Shown: one piece after another, positions 56,949 to 64,000 of the stretch | How the letters are laid out: each line of letters begins with the position of its first letter | Position numbering within the stretch: position 1 is the first letter of the stretch | Assembly (NCBI GenBank): GCA_905193155.1 | Contig: CAJJNQ010000004.1 | Span: forward strand, 1 to 64,000 | DNA from: an uncultured Christensenella sp. | GTDB lineage: Bacteria > Bacillota > Clostridia > Christensenellales > UBA1750 | Reading direction: 5' to 3' | DNA length: 64,000 nucleotides | Translations under genes and position numbers: made by a program | Notes under the pieces: model-generated | What the model saw: the letters and a program-made list of their open reading frames with translations, nothing else | What the model was told of the DNA's origin: nothing | Database searches by the model: none

Positions 56949-57647
56949 ATGCCCAGTGATACCATCTTAGCAGTGGATGATGAAGTCCATATTCTTGAAT
57001 TGATTTCCTTCAACCTGAAAGCCGCAGGGTATCACGTCGTAACAGCGCTCACGGGCGAAGAAGCGCTCAAGCGCTGCGAGGTGGAAAAGCCCTCCCTGGT
57101 GCTGCTTGACATCATGCTCCCCGGCATCGACGGACTGGAAGTCTGCCGCCGCTTAAAGGGCGACCGCACCACCAGCAACATCCCGATCATCATGCTCACC
57201 GCAAGGGGCGACGAGGTCGATAAGATCCTCGGCCTGGAATTGGGCGCGGACGATTACATCACCAAGCCTTTTTCCGTGCGCGAGCTGGCCGCCCGCGTAA
57301 AATCCCTGCTGCGCCGCGTCGCGCCTCAGCAGGAGAGCGAGCCGCAGACCCTGCGTGCCGGCGATATCATGATCGATATTACCAATTATGAAGCCTTTAA
57401 GGGCGGCGAAAAGCTCTCGCTGACCCTCAAGGAATTTGAACTGCTCAAAGTGCTCGTTCTCAGCCGCGGCAAGGTTTTGACCCGCGATTTCCTGCTGGAT
57501 CGCATTTGGGGCTATGAGTATTACGGTGAAACCCGCACCGTGGACGTGCATATCCGTCACCTCCGCCAGAAGCTGGGCGAGGAGCCTTATATTGAAACGG
57601 TCAGAGGCGTAGGGTATCGTTTCGTTGATCGGGAGCAGGAAGCGTGA
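56949..57647 (+). CDS. phoP: OmpR/PhoB-family response regulator (PhoP)
   Basis: A 232-residue response regulator. The receiver domain has D54 as the phosphoryl site in LLDIMLPGIDG, the acidic pair in AVDDEVH, and the conserved Lys in DDYITKPFS. A winged-helix DNA-binding domain follows (GYEYYGETRTVDVHIRHLRQKLG). With PhoR it should control phosphate-starvation genes; the pst genes downstream support that. AAGGAGG precedes the ATG, and the end overlaps phoR by four bases. Confidence 0.93.
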   Translation: MPSDTILAVDDEVHILELISFNLKAAGYHVVTALTGEEALKRCEVEKPSLVLLDIMLPGIDGLEVCRRLKGDRTTSNIPIIMLTARGDEVDKILGLELGADDYITKPFSVRELAARVKSLLRRVAPQQESEPQTLRAGDIMIDITNYEAFKGGEKLSLTLKEFELLKVLVLSRGKVLTRDFLLDRIWGYEYYGETRTVDVHIRHLRQKLGEEPYIETVRGVGYRFVDREQEA

Positions 57648-59356
57648 AATCCATGTACCGGCGCATCATTGTTGTTGCGTCGGTTTTTGTACTGGTGATC
57701 GTGACGGTTGCTTCCTTCTTCTCCATTCGCATCACGATGCAGGAGGAGCAGGGCGCGCTGTGCGAACAGCTGATGCAGGCCGCGCGCTACGCCGCAAGGT
57801 CTGCCCAGAAGGAAGAGGATCTGGATCACATCGCCGCGCTGATGGGCGCCCGCGTCACGCGGATATCCCTCGACGGCGAGGTGCTCTATGATTCCGGCGG
57901 ACAGTCGGGGTATTATCTCGATCAGCCCGACGTCATCCGCGCCATTTCCACCGGGGCGGGGGAGGAGATTTCCTTCACCGGCCGCCTGGCACAGATGCAG
58001 GTCGCAGTGTCCGTTCGGCAGGGGGACAGCATTCTCCGCCTGACCAAGTCCCAGACGGTGTTCCGCAATGGAGATTGGGGATTGTTCGCCGCGCTGATGT
58101 GCATCCTGCTGGTCGTGGCGATCTATATTTCCTTCGTCATGGCGCGGCGCATCGTCACCCCCATCAGCCAGCTCTCCAACGCGGCACAGTCCATCATTGA
58201 CGGGCATGCCGGCGTCAATCTCCGTCTGGAGAATTATTCGGAACTCAACCAGCTGCTGCGCACGCTGCAATCGATGAATACCCGTTTGCAGGATATTGTC
58301 GAAAAACTGCAGCACAAAAGCGCCGAGCTGGAATCCATCATTGCGCATATGCTCAACGGCCTGATCGCCGTGGACGGCCAGCTGCACGTCGTGCAGATGA
58401 ACGGCGCCGCCAAGCATATGCTGGGCGTGACCGGCAACGTCGAGGGCAAGCACGTGCTCGAAGCCACCGGCAACTCCCGCCTGGAAGCGGGTCTGCAGGA
58501 GGCCATGGAGCACGAAGAGCTCTTTACGCTCGAGCTGCCCGTGCGCGCCGCACCGCGGCACCGGCTCATCCGCCTGTACATCTCTCCGCTGGAGCATGAG
58601 GACGAATCCATCGGCGCGGTTGCGCTGCTGGAGGACATCACCGAGCTGCGCAATCTGGAGCAGATGCGCACGGACTTTGCCGCCAACGTCACCCATGAGC
58701 TGAAAACGCCGCTGACCTCGATCCGTGGCTTCGTCGAAACCCTTCAAGCCGGCGCGATTGAAGACCCGGAGATGGCCAAGCGCTTCCTGGGCATTATTTC
58801 CATGGAAACCGATCGTCTCTCCCGCCTGATTAACGACGTTTTGTCCCTGTCCTCGATGGAAAACGGCCGCGTCCGCGTACCCACCGAGCGTCTGAGCCTG
58901 GGCAAGCGCGCGGGCGATGTCTGCCTGATGCTCGACAAGAGCGCCAAGAACAAGAACATCGAGTTGAACGTGGACGAGGGCGAGGATACCTTCATCATCG
59001 CCAACGACGACCACGTCAAGCAGCTGCTCATCAACCTGATCGACAACGCCATCAAGTACACGCTGGAAGGCGGCAAGGTGTTTGTCAAGGTGGAGCATGT
59101 GGAGGATAAGGTGCTGCTCCACGTCAAGGATACCGGCATCGGCATCGCGCAGGAGCATATCCCGCGCCTGTTCGAGCGCTTTTACCGCGTGGACAAGGGA
59201 CGCAGCCGCAACATGGGCGGAACGGGACTGGGTCTTGCCATCGTCAAGCATATCGTCATGGATATGGGCGGGCAGATCGATGTACAGTCCGAGCTGAACG
59301 TCGGCACTGAATTTACCGTGACGCTGCCGTACGGCCCAAAACAGGAAGAAAAATAG
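57644..59356 (+). CDS. phoR: PhoR-type sensor histidine kinase
   Basis: A 570-residue membrane kinase. A first span (IIVVASVFVLVIVTVASFF) lies near residue 10, with an extracytoplasmic domain to about 145. A second span (LFAALMCILLVVAIYISFV), a HAMP region and a PAS domain (about 225-335) follow. The histidine kinase part has the phosphorylated His near residue 351 in THELKTPLTSI and an ATPase domain with NLIDNAIKYT, DTGIGI and GTGLGLAIVKH. The PAS plus extracytoplasmic layout matches PhoR of Bacillota. A strong terminator follows, separating it from pstC. Confidence 0.93.
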   Translation: MKSMYRRIIVVASVFVLVIVTVASFFSIRITMQEEQGALCEQLMQAARYAARSAQKEEDLDHIAALMGARVTRISLDGEVLYDSGGQSGYYLDQPDVIRAISTGAGEEISFTGRLAQMQVAVSVRQGDSILRLTKSQTVFRNGDWGLFAALMCILLVVAIYISFVMARRIVTPISQLSNAAQSIIDGHAGVNLRLENYSELNQLLRTLQSMNTRLQDIVEKLQHKSAELESIIAHMLNGLIAVDGQLHVVQMNGAAKHMLGVTGNVEGKHVLEATGNSRLEAGLQEAMEHEELFTLELPVRAAPRHRLIRLYISPLEHEDESIGAVALLEDITELRNLEQMRTDFAANVTHELKTPLTSIRGFVETLQAGAIEDPEMAKRFLGIISMETDRLSRLINDVLSLSSMENGRVRVPTERLSLGKRAGDVCLMLDKSAKNKNIELNVDEGEDTFIIANDDHVKQLLINLIDNAIKYTLEGGKVFVKVEHVEDKVLLHVKDTGIGIAQEHIPRLFERFYRVDKGRSRNMGGTGLGLAIVKHIVMDMGGQIDVQSELNVGTEFTVTLPYGPKQEEK

Positions 59357-59366
59357 ACATCATTGA

Positions 59367-59410
59367 GTACAAAAAGAACGGTTTCGCTATGCGAACCGTT
59401 CTTTTTGTAC
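59367..59410. terminator. Strong terminator after phoR
   Basis: GTACAAAAAGAACGGTTTCGC and its complement flank a 3-base loop with A and T runs inside the stem, so it could act in both directions. Confidence 0.93.
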
Positions 59411-59458
59411 TGAATTCGCATCCCAGAACGATTTTGCCCATAATTAACGTTGGGCGCA

Positions 59459-59487
59459 TTGTCCTATATCCACAATTCATATACAAT
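59459..59487 (+). promoter_or_regulatory. Promoter of the pstCAB-phoU operon
   Basis: TTGTCC (59459-59464) and TACAAT (59482-59487) are 17 bases apart. The AT-rich stretch just upstream could hold PhoP sites, but no clear direct repeat was found. Confidence 0.6.
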
Positions 59488-59541
59488 TAGAAAAGAATCG
59501 TCATGCAGGCTTTTGCCGCAGCGAAATTGCGTGGAGGGTGC

Positions 59542-60354
59542 ATGAAGAAAAATTTGGATCGCATAATGCGCCTGTGCGCAGGGGCGGGCGGCGTGCTGGC
59601 CGTGCTGATCATCGGCTGTGCGGCGGTGTTTGCATTGAGCACGCTGCTGTTTGAAAATGTGCAGGCCGCGGAAACGTTTTCAGGAACGTCGGCGCTGCTG
59701 CCCAAGGCGCTGGAAATGACGGGCTTTACGCTGACCACGTCGCTGGCGGCGGTGCTGCTGGCGTTCCCGATCGCCTGGTCGATCTCGGTGATGGTGGTCT
59801 TTGTGATGCACGCGAAGCACCTGATGCCGATGACCCGGGCAATATCGGGCTTTTCGGCGATCCCGGCGGTCGTGTTCGGCTATATGGGGCTGACTTTCTT
59901 AGCACCCAAAGCGCCCAGCGCGTGGTTGGGCGTGACGGCGACGCTGGTGCTGATGAGCCTGATGGATTTGACGCTGCTGCTGATCCGCGTGCACGTCAAG
60001 CACCTGCCGGCGTTGGAATCCTCGCAGGCGCTGGGCGCGTTTCTTTCGGAAACCGTGCTGGGCGTGGTGGTGCCGCGCGCGGCGCGCAGCTATCTCTATG
60101 CCGCGTTGCGGATGCTGGCGCGCAGCATGGGCGAGGGCGTGGCGATCCTGCTGGTGCTCTCCGCCTATAGCGGGGAAAACGATACGCTGGTCACGGCGCT
60201 GATGAAGGCGGTCGGGGTCACGGGCGGGGTTGTGAACACGGGCTATGCGCTGCTGCTGGTGGCGCTGCTGCTGATCCTGGTGCTGGCAACCAATGCCCTG
60301 ATCTCCTATTGCCAGGAAGGAGGACGGCGTGGAAAGAAGAAAGGCGTGGAATAA
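59542..60354 (+). CDS. pstC: PstC-like ABC transporter permease
   Basis: A 270-residue inner-membrane permease with about six spans, shorter than E. coli PstC (319). VFGYMGLTFLAP and the loop SQALGAFLSETVLGVVVPRAA correspond to family regions, but the usual RAIGETMAV segment reads ARSMGEGVAI. GGAGGG precedes the ATG at 59542. It is the first gene of an operon pstC-pstA-pstB-phoU that lacks pstS, the phosphate-binding protein. It may still move phosphate with a distant PstS, or serve as part of a sensing complex. Confidence 0.78.
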   Translation: MKKNLDRIMRLCAGAGGVLAVLIIGCAAVFALSTLLFENVQAAETFSGTSALLPKALEMTGFTLTTSLAAVLLAFPIAWSISVMVVFVMHAKHLMPMTRAISGFSAIPAVVFGYMGLTFLAPKAPSAWLGVTATLVLMSLMDLTLLLIRVHVKHLPALESSQALGAFLSETVLGVVVPRAARSYLYAALRMLARSMGEGVAILLVLSAYSGENDTLVTALMKAVGVTGGVVNTGYALLLVALLLILVLATNALISYCQEGGRRGKKKGVE

Positions 60355-61123
60355 ATGTTTTCTGGCGGCGCTGATCCTGCTTTCGGCCTGCGGCGTGATT
60401 CTGCTCTTTTATCCGCTGATCCGGCTGCTGAGCGAAGCGGTCACGGCGCTGCTGCGCTCCTGGGGCGTGCTGCCCGGCATCGGGCAGGTGTTTCTGCGCA
60501 CCATGGAGCTGCTGCTGCTGACGGTGTTGCTGACGTTGCCCGCCGCCTGCCTGATCACGATTTTTATGTACCGCTCGGTGCGCGGCGCATGGCTGACGCG
60601 CATCCAGCGCTTTATGCGCGGATTCTCCCGTGTGCCCGCCGTGCTGTTCGGCCTGGTCGGCTATGCATTGACCGGGCGAAAAGCCGCCGTTCACGAGAGC
60701 CTGACCGTGATGGCGGTGCTGCTGGCGGTGATGTTTCTGCCCTATACCGTGGCGCGGCTCGACGCGGCGCTGCGCGAGGTGCCGGAGAAATACCGGCAGG
60801 CGGGCGAGGCGCTGGGCGGCTCGTTCGGGCAGGTGTTTTTCAAGATTATCATTCCCCAGGCCATGCCGGATCTGTCGCGTGTGGTTCTGAGCCTGATTGA
60901 AAGAATATTGAGCGAGGCGACGGCGCTGCTGGTGCTGATGGGCGCGGTGATGCCCAATCAGGTGCTGGCCACCGAGCTTTTCCGCCTGACCTGGTTGGGC
61001 AGGCAGGACGCCGCCGTGCTGGCAATGGGGCTGGTGCTGGTGATGATCCTGCTGCGCGTGCTCACAGCGCTGAAGTGGCGCGGTGAAAGGGAGGAAGAAA
61101 ATTGCCGATACAACTGGTGGTAG
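60329..61123 (+). CDS. pstA: PstA-like ABC transporter permease
   Basis: A 264-residue membrane permease with about six spans. The NBD-contact loop is GEALGGSFGQVFFKIIIPQAMPD (EAA-type) near residue 155, and RVPAVLFGLVGYALTG matches the PstA/PstC core. The start is GTG with GGAAGGAGG just upstream, overlapping the end of pstC by 26 bases; its own end overlaps pstB by 22. Sequence is divergent from textbook PstA but context is clear. Confidence 0.78.
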   Translation: MERRKAWNKCFLAALILLSACGVILLFYPLIRLLSEAVTALLRSWGVLPGIGQVFLRTMELLLLTVLLTLPAACLITIFMYRSVRGAWLTRIQRFMRGFSRVPAVLFGLVGYALTGRKAAVHESLTVMAVLLAVMFLPYTVARLDAALREVPEKYRQAGEALGGSFGQVFFKIIIPQAMPDLSRVVLSLIERILSEATALLVLMGAVMPNQVLATELFRLTWLGRQDAAVLAMGLVLVMILLRVLTALKWRGEREEENCRYNWW

Positions 61124-61848
61124 AAAACCTCAATGCGTCCATTGACGACAAAGTTGTGCTGCACGATTTGGCCGTCACGGCGCAGGCGGGGCATATCCTG
61201 GCCCTGATGGGCAAGGGCGGCTGCGGCAAATCCACTTTCCTGCGCGTGATCAACCGCATGGCGGAGGAGGGCGGGGCAGTGGTCAGCGGCCACATCATGC
61301 TGGACAACAGCTCGATCTTCATGCAGGATATAAGCCTTCTGCGGCAGAAAGTGGGCATGGTCTTTACCGAGCCTGTGCTCTTTGCCGGAAATATATTGGG
61401 CAACATCACCGCGGGGCTTCGCTTGCAGGGCATTAAGAAAAAGCAGAAATTGGAAGAGTGCGCGGAGGAAACGCTGGGATATATGGGCATATTGGAGGAA
61501 TTCCGTGATTTGCTCTACACCGACGCTTCTTATCTAAACCGTTCGCAGGCGCAGCTGGTGTGCATTGCGCGCGCGCTTGCGCTGCGGCCGGGCCTGCTGC
61601 TGATGGACGAACCCACCCGCCTGCTCGACAGCATGACGAGCATGAAGGTGGAAGATATGATGTTCAACCTCAAAAAGGACTGCACCATCGTCGTGGCGGT
61701 GCATTCGCCGCAGATGGCGGGGCGCATTGCCGAGGAGACCGCCATGATGGAGGACGGCACGGTGCTCGAATGGGGCCGCACCAGCGACCTGTTCTATCAT
61801 CCGCAGCACCTGCACACCGAGCAGTTCGTCAGCTCCAAATTCGCCTAA
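61102..61848 (+). CDS. pstB: PstB-like ABC ATPase with degenerate signature and Q-loop
   Basis: A 248-residue ABC ATPase in the PstB position. Walker A is intact (GKGGCGKST, residues 37-45), as are Walker B (LLLMDEP, D169/E170) and the H-loop His (H201). However, the signature reads LNRSQ (145-149) instead of LSGGQ, the Q-loop residue is T89 (VFTEP in place of VFQKP), and the D-loop reads RLLDS instead of SALDP. A homodimer with these changes would be expected to hydrolyse ATP poorly. The start is TTG, seven bases after GGGAGG. The substitutions are spread along the protein without a frameshift, so this looks like divergence and not decay. Confidence 0.8.
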   Translation: MPIQLVVENLNASIDDKVVLHDLAVTAQAGHILALMGKGGCGKSTFLRVINRMAEEGGAVVSGHIMLDNSSIFMQDISLLRQKVGMVFTEPVLFAGNILGNITAGLRLQGIKKKQKLEECAEETLGYMGILEEFRDLLYTDASYLNRSQAQLVCIARALALRPGLLLMDEPTRLLDSMTSMKVEDMMFNLKKDCTIVVAVHSPQMAGRIAEETAMMEDGTVLEWGRTSDLFYHPQHLHTEQFVSSKFA

Positions 61849-61884
61849 ACCTTTCAAGAAACGCGGAGGAACAGAGGATACGAT

Positions 61885-62541
61885 ATGCGAAGCATTTACG
61901 ATCAGGAAATGCGCGAGATCCAGCGCGACAGCATCCATATGTGCAACCTGGCGGCCGAGACCCTTCAGGATGTGATGGATGCGGTGCGCCGCCGCGACTT
62001 CAACGTCGTGGACCGCGTGTTGGAGCAGGATTACACCCTGCGGCAAATGCGCATGGCCATCAATGAGCGCGTGATGCGCATGATCGCCACGCAGCACCCC
62101 GTCGCGGTGGACCTGCGCAAGCTGTTTTATCTGGTTCATACGGCGGATGAGATGGAGCGCATCGGCTATCAGGCGGCGGGCATCGGCCGCGCGATGATGC
62201 GGGAGCAATACGGCAAGGTGCCGCTGCTGGACGATATTTTCCGCATGAGTGAGCGCGTCGGAACTATGCTCGAGCGCGTGCTCACCTGTTCGCTGGGCGA
62301 GGATGCCGAGGGCATGAAGGCTGTGCTGCAAATGGACGACGAGGTGGACGTGATCTGCGAGCAGATTTACCGCGAGTGCATCGCCCGCCAGGGCGCGCAT
62401 CAGGTGCAGGACAGTGAGACGATGACCGCCATCAGCATCGCGCAGTACCTCGAACACGTCGGCGACCATGCGGTCAACTGGGCGCGGTGGTGGCTCTATT
62501 TCAACGGGGGGCCGGGCGAAACCGGCGACGTGATCGTTTAG
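61885..62541 (+). CDS. phoU: Phosphate-specific transport system accessory protein PhoU
   Basis: A 218-residue helical protein with two PhoU repeats, each a three-helix bundle (HMCNLAAETLQDVMDAV and a second near residue 120). The DLRKLFYLVHTADEMERIG segment and the ending ISIAQYLEHVGDHAVNWARW are typical metal-binding E(D)xxxD regions. PhoU relays the state of PstSCAB to PhoR, repressing the Pho regulon when phosphate is ample. It ends the pst operon 36 bases after pstB. Confidence 0.92.
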   Translation: MRSIYDQEMREIQRDSIHMCNLAAETLQDVMDAVRRRDFNVVDRVLEQDYTLRQMRMAINERVMRMIATQHPVAVDLRKLFYLVHTADEMERIGYQAAGIGRAMMREQYGKVPLLDDIFRMSERVGTMLERVLTCSLGEDAEGMKAVLQMDDEVDVICEQIYRECIARQGAHQVQDSETMTAISIAQYLEHVGDHAVNWARWWLYFNGGPGETGDVIV

Positions 62542-62555
62542 ACGAGAAGAAACGG

Positions 62556-62584
62556 GAAGGACGCATTCATGCGTCCTTCTTTTG
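62556..62584 (+). terminator. Terminator after phoU
   Basis: GAAGGACGCA and TGCGTCCTTC form a perfect 10-bp stem with a 4-base loop, followed by TTTT. Confidence 0.9.
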
Positions 62585-62826
62585 CGCTTTGGGGAAGATG
62601 CGGGAGGAGAGGAGGGGGCGCGGCAAGGGTGTTGCGGTGCGAGTGGAGGCTGCACGTTTTGCCGCGCAGGGGGAAGGGAGTGCGCAGGAGGGAGAGCCCC
62701 CCCCCATCGGGTCCGTTTGCGACGAAATGACTCTGCGGGTGCAGGGAAGCCAATAAAGTTCCCGCGGAATGCTGAGCGTTCTGAGGGGGGAGGAATGAAG
62801 GTTTTGTGACTTTTTGCCTCAAACGG

Positions 62827-62873
62827 TTGACAAAAGGCAAAACGAAGTTTAGATTATAAATCATTAGATAATC
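62827..62873 (+). promoter_or_regulatory. Promoter and palindromic operator of the MarR gene
   Basis: TTGACA (62827-62832) and TAGATT (62850-62855) are 17 bases apart. The inverted repeat GATTAT / ATAATC (62852-62857 and 62868-62873) overlaps the -10 and the start of transcription, as expected for a self-repressing MarR regulator. Confidence 0.65.
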
Positions 62874-62901
62874 AACAAGTTGCCGGAAAGGGAGCGATGG
62901 G

Positions 62902-63393
62902 ATGAGCATTCAGGAAAAGCAGGGCGAAGCCCACGTGAAGTTTGAAATGAGGTTTGGCCGTTTGATCCGGATGTATTACAGCCGCATCCAGAGCCAGTTG
63001 GCGGAGGTGGGCCTGTATCGCGGTCAGCCGCCGATTTTGATGCTGTTGTACAAAAACGACGGCATGAGCCAGAAGGAAATGGCGCGCGCGCTCAATCTTT
63101 CGCCCGCCACGATGACCGTGACCCTAAAGCGCATGGAAAAGGCTGGGCTGGTGCTGCGCGAGATGGACGAGCACGATCAGCGCATCCTGCGGGTTCATTT
63201 GTCCGAAAAGGGACGCGAGATGTGCGAGACAGGCGAAAGCCGCATCAGCGTGGTGACGGCGGAGCTGCTGGAGGGCTTTACGCTGGAGGAACAGCAGCAG
63301 CTCAACGAATATCTCGGCCGCATTGCGCGTAACATGGAGCGCGTGGTGGAAAAGGAGCCTGAACAGGATAAGACGGGGGTTAAAAACTTCTGA
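62902..63393 (+). CDS. MarR-family transcriptional regulator
   Basis: A 163-residue winged-helix regulator. The recognition region MSQKEMARALNLSPATMTVTLKRMEKAGLV and the wing DEHDQRILRVHLSEKG are typical of MarR, flanked by dimerisation helices. Ligand and targets are unknown; an operator-like palindrome overlies its own promoter. GGAAAGGGAG precedes the ATG. A new promoter follows before tilS, so the two need not be co-transcribed. Confidence 0.92.
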   Translation: MSIQEKQGEAHVKFEMRFGRLIRMYYSRIQSQLAEVGLYRGQPPILMLLYKNDGMSQKEMARALNLSPATMTVTLKRMEKAGLVLREMDEHDQRILRVHLSEKGREMCETGESRISVVTAELLEGFTLEEQQQLNEYLGRIARNMERVVEKEPEQDKTGVKNF

Positions 63394-63410
63394 ACATTCC
63401 GGCGCGGGGC

Positions 63411-63459
63411 TTGCAATCCGCAGCGCCCTCCTATAAAATAGTATACTGACTAAATCAGT
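63411..63459 (+). promoter_or_regulatory. Candidate promoter of tilS
   Basis: TTGCAA (63411-63416) and TAAAAT (63434-63439) are 17 bases apart. The palindrome ACTGA-ctaaa-TCAGT (63445-63459) lies at the start of the transcript. Confidence 0.5.
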
Positions 63460-63481
63460 TGCTGCGGGAGGAAACAAAAAA

Positions 63482-64000
63482 GTGCGGGAGCAGGTTGCGC
63501 GATGCGTGGGCGGACAAAGCGTGCTCTGCGCGCTGTCCGGCGGCGTGGATTCGGTGGTGCTGCTGCATTTGCTGCTGCAATGCGGCGTGCGCGTGGAGGC
63601 GGCACACGTCGAGCACGGTATCCGCGGGGAGAGTTCCCGGCGGGACTGCCGGTTTGTACAGGAGTTGTGCGGAAAGTGGGGCGTGCCGCTGCACGTCATC
63701 CATCTCGATGTTCCGGCGCAGGCGGCAAAAGAGGGCCGGGGCATCGAAGAAACCGCGCGCGCAATGCGCTATGATTTCCTTTGGAAAACGCGGGAAGCGC
63801 GCCGTCTTGAAACGCTGGCCACTGCGCACCACCTGAACGATCAGGCCGAAACCGTGCTGATGCACCTGATCCGCGGTGCGTCGCCCGTCGGGCTGTCCGG
63901 CATGAGGGAGCGCGACGGTGCGCTGATCCGCCCGCTGCTGCCCTTTTCCCGCGCACAGATCGAACAATATGCGCAGGAAAATCATCTTCCGCACGTCGAG
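63482..64000 (+). CDS. tilS: tRNA(Ile)-lysidine synthase TilS, 5' part
   Basis: The first 173 residues of TilS, which runs off the window. TilS uses ATP and lysine to convert C34 of the CAU-anticodon tRNA-Ile to lysidine, changing its codon from AUG to AUA. The PP-loop motif is CALSGGVDSVVLL near residue 19; VEHGIRGESSRRD, TAHHLNDQAET and HLIRGASPVGLSGM follow as expected. The start is GTG, ten bases after GGGAGG, and lacks the 20 or so residues seen before the PP-loop in some homologues. It lies downstream of a MarR gene with its own promoter. Confidence 0.93.
   Translation, partial: MREQVARCVGGQSVLCALSGGVDSVVLLHLLLQCGVRVEAAHVEHGIRGESSRRDCRFVQELCGKWGVPLHVIHLDVPAQAAKEGRGIEETARAMRYDFLWKTREARRLETLATAHHLNDQAETVLMHLIRGASPVGLSGMRERDGALIRPLLPFSRAQIEQYAQENHLPHVE

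Larger units (their letters stand above)
62542..62901. other. Intergenic region, 360 bases, G-rich
   Basis: A terminator is at its start and a MarR promoter with operator at its end. The middle (62590-62810) is strongly purine-rich on the plus strand (many GGAGG/GGGGGAGG tracts), with a run of nine or more C near 62697-62705. I see no credible gene. It may be a decayed repeat, since its style is unlike the flanking genes. Confidence 0.5.

Overview
The window looks like a chromosomal segment of a GC-rich, spore-forming, anaerobic-type Bacillota (class Clostridia in the broad sense). Supporting evidence: a dcw cell-division cluster followed by spoIIGA-sigE-sigG, a separate spoIIE, a SufCBDSU iron-sulfur operon, low-GC-style sigma-A promoters (TTGACA-N17-TATAAT) and AGGAGG ribosome sites, and a MurE with the DNPR motif of meso-diaminopimelate ligases. 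No phage, transposase, CRISPR array or rRNA was seen. Genus cannot be told from the sequence alone.

Layout. 0.1-12.5 kb is a mixed metabolic region: an SDR oxidoreductase, a GNAT gene broken by an in-frame TGA, an aldo/keto reductase with a ferredoxin tail, an XRE regulator, a hairpin-rich repeat element, a minus-strand unit (GNAT, radical SAM, O-acetylhomoserine sulfhydrylase), spoIIE, a GH4 glycosidase and a cyclophilin. 12.6-19.9 kb is a minus-strand cluster metN-metI-(2-hydroxyacid dehydrogenase)-metQ-glcD-aminotransferase with a LysR regulator upstream. Together these could import an amino or hydroxy acid and interconvert 2-hydroxy, 2-keto and 2-amino acids; glcD carries an in-frame TAA. 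20.0-27.0 kb holds an M20 peptidase, two tRNA-Ser genes, a small membrane protein and the suf operon behind an inverted-repeat operator. 27.0-34.5 kb holds a 59-residue membrane protein, two paralogous lipoproteins, a DUF2442-like protein, a large MalT-type LuxR regulator, a methyltransferase preceded by a probable structured, terminator-ended leader RNA, and a zinc-ribbon protein.

34.5-50.1 kb is the dcw cluster (mraZ, rsmH, ftsL, PASTA PBP, murE, mraY, murD, ftsW, murA, ftsQ, ftsA, ftsZ), with GTGG repeats that fit MraZ autoregulation. murF, murG, murC and murB are absent from it. A BlaI/BlaR1-like pair sits between ftsZ and the sporulation genes spoIIGA-sigE-sigG-ylmC. 56.4-62.5 kb is nrdR-phoP-phoR and pstC-pstA-pstB-phoU. 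This pst unit has no pstS, and its PstB has lost the Q-loop glutamine and the LSGGQ signature, suggesting a divergent, perhaps sensory, module. The window ends with a MarR regulator and the start of tilS.

The observations most worth checking are the leader RNA at 33.6-33.75 kb, the degenerate PstSCAB-like module, the metNIQ/hydroxyacid/aminotransferase cluster, two single-codon nonsense interruptions, and a divergent promoter pair sharing one palindromic -35 hexamer at 1.96 kb.
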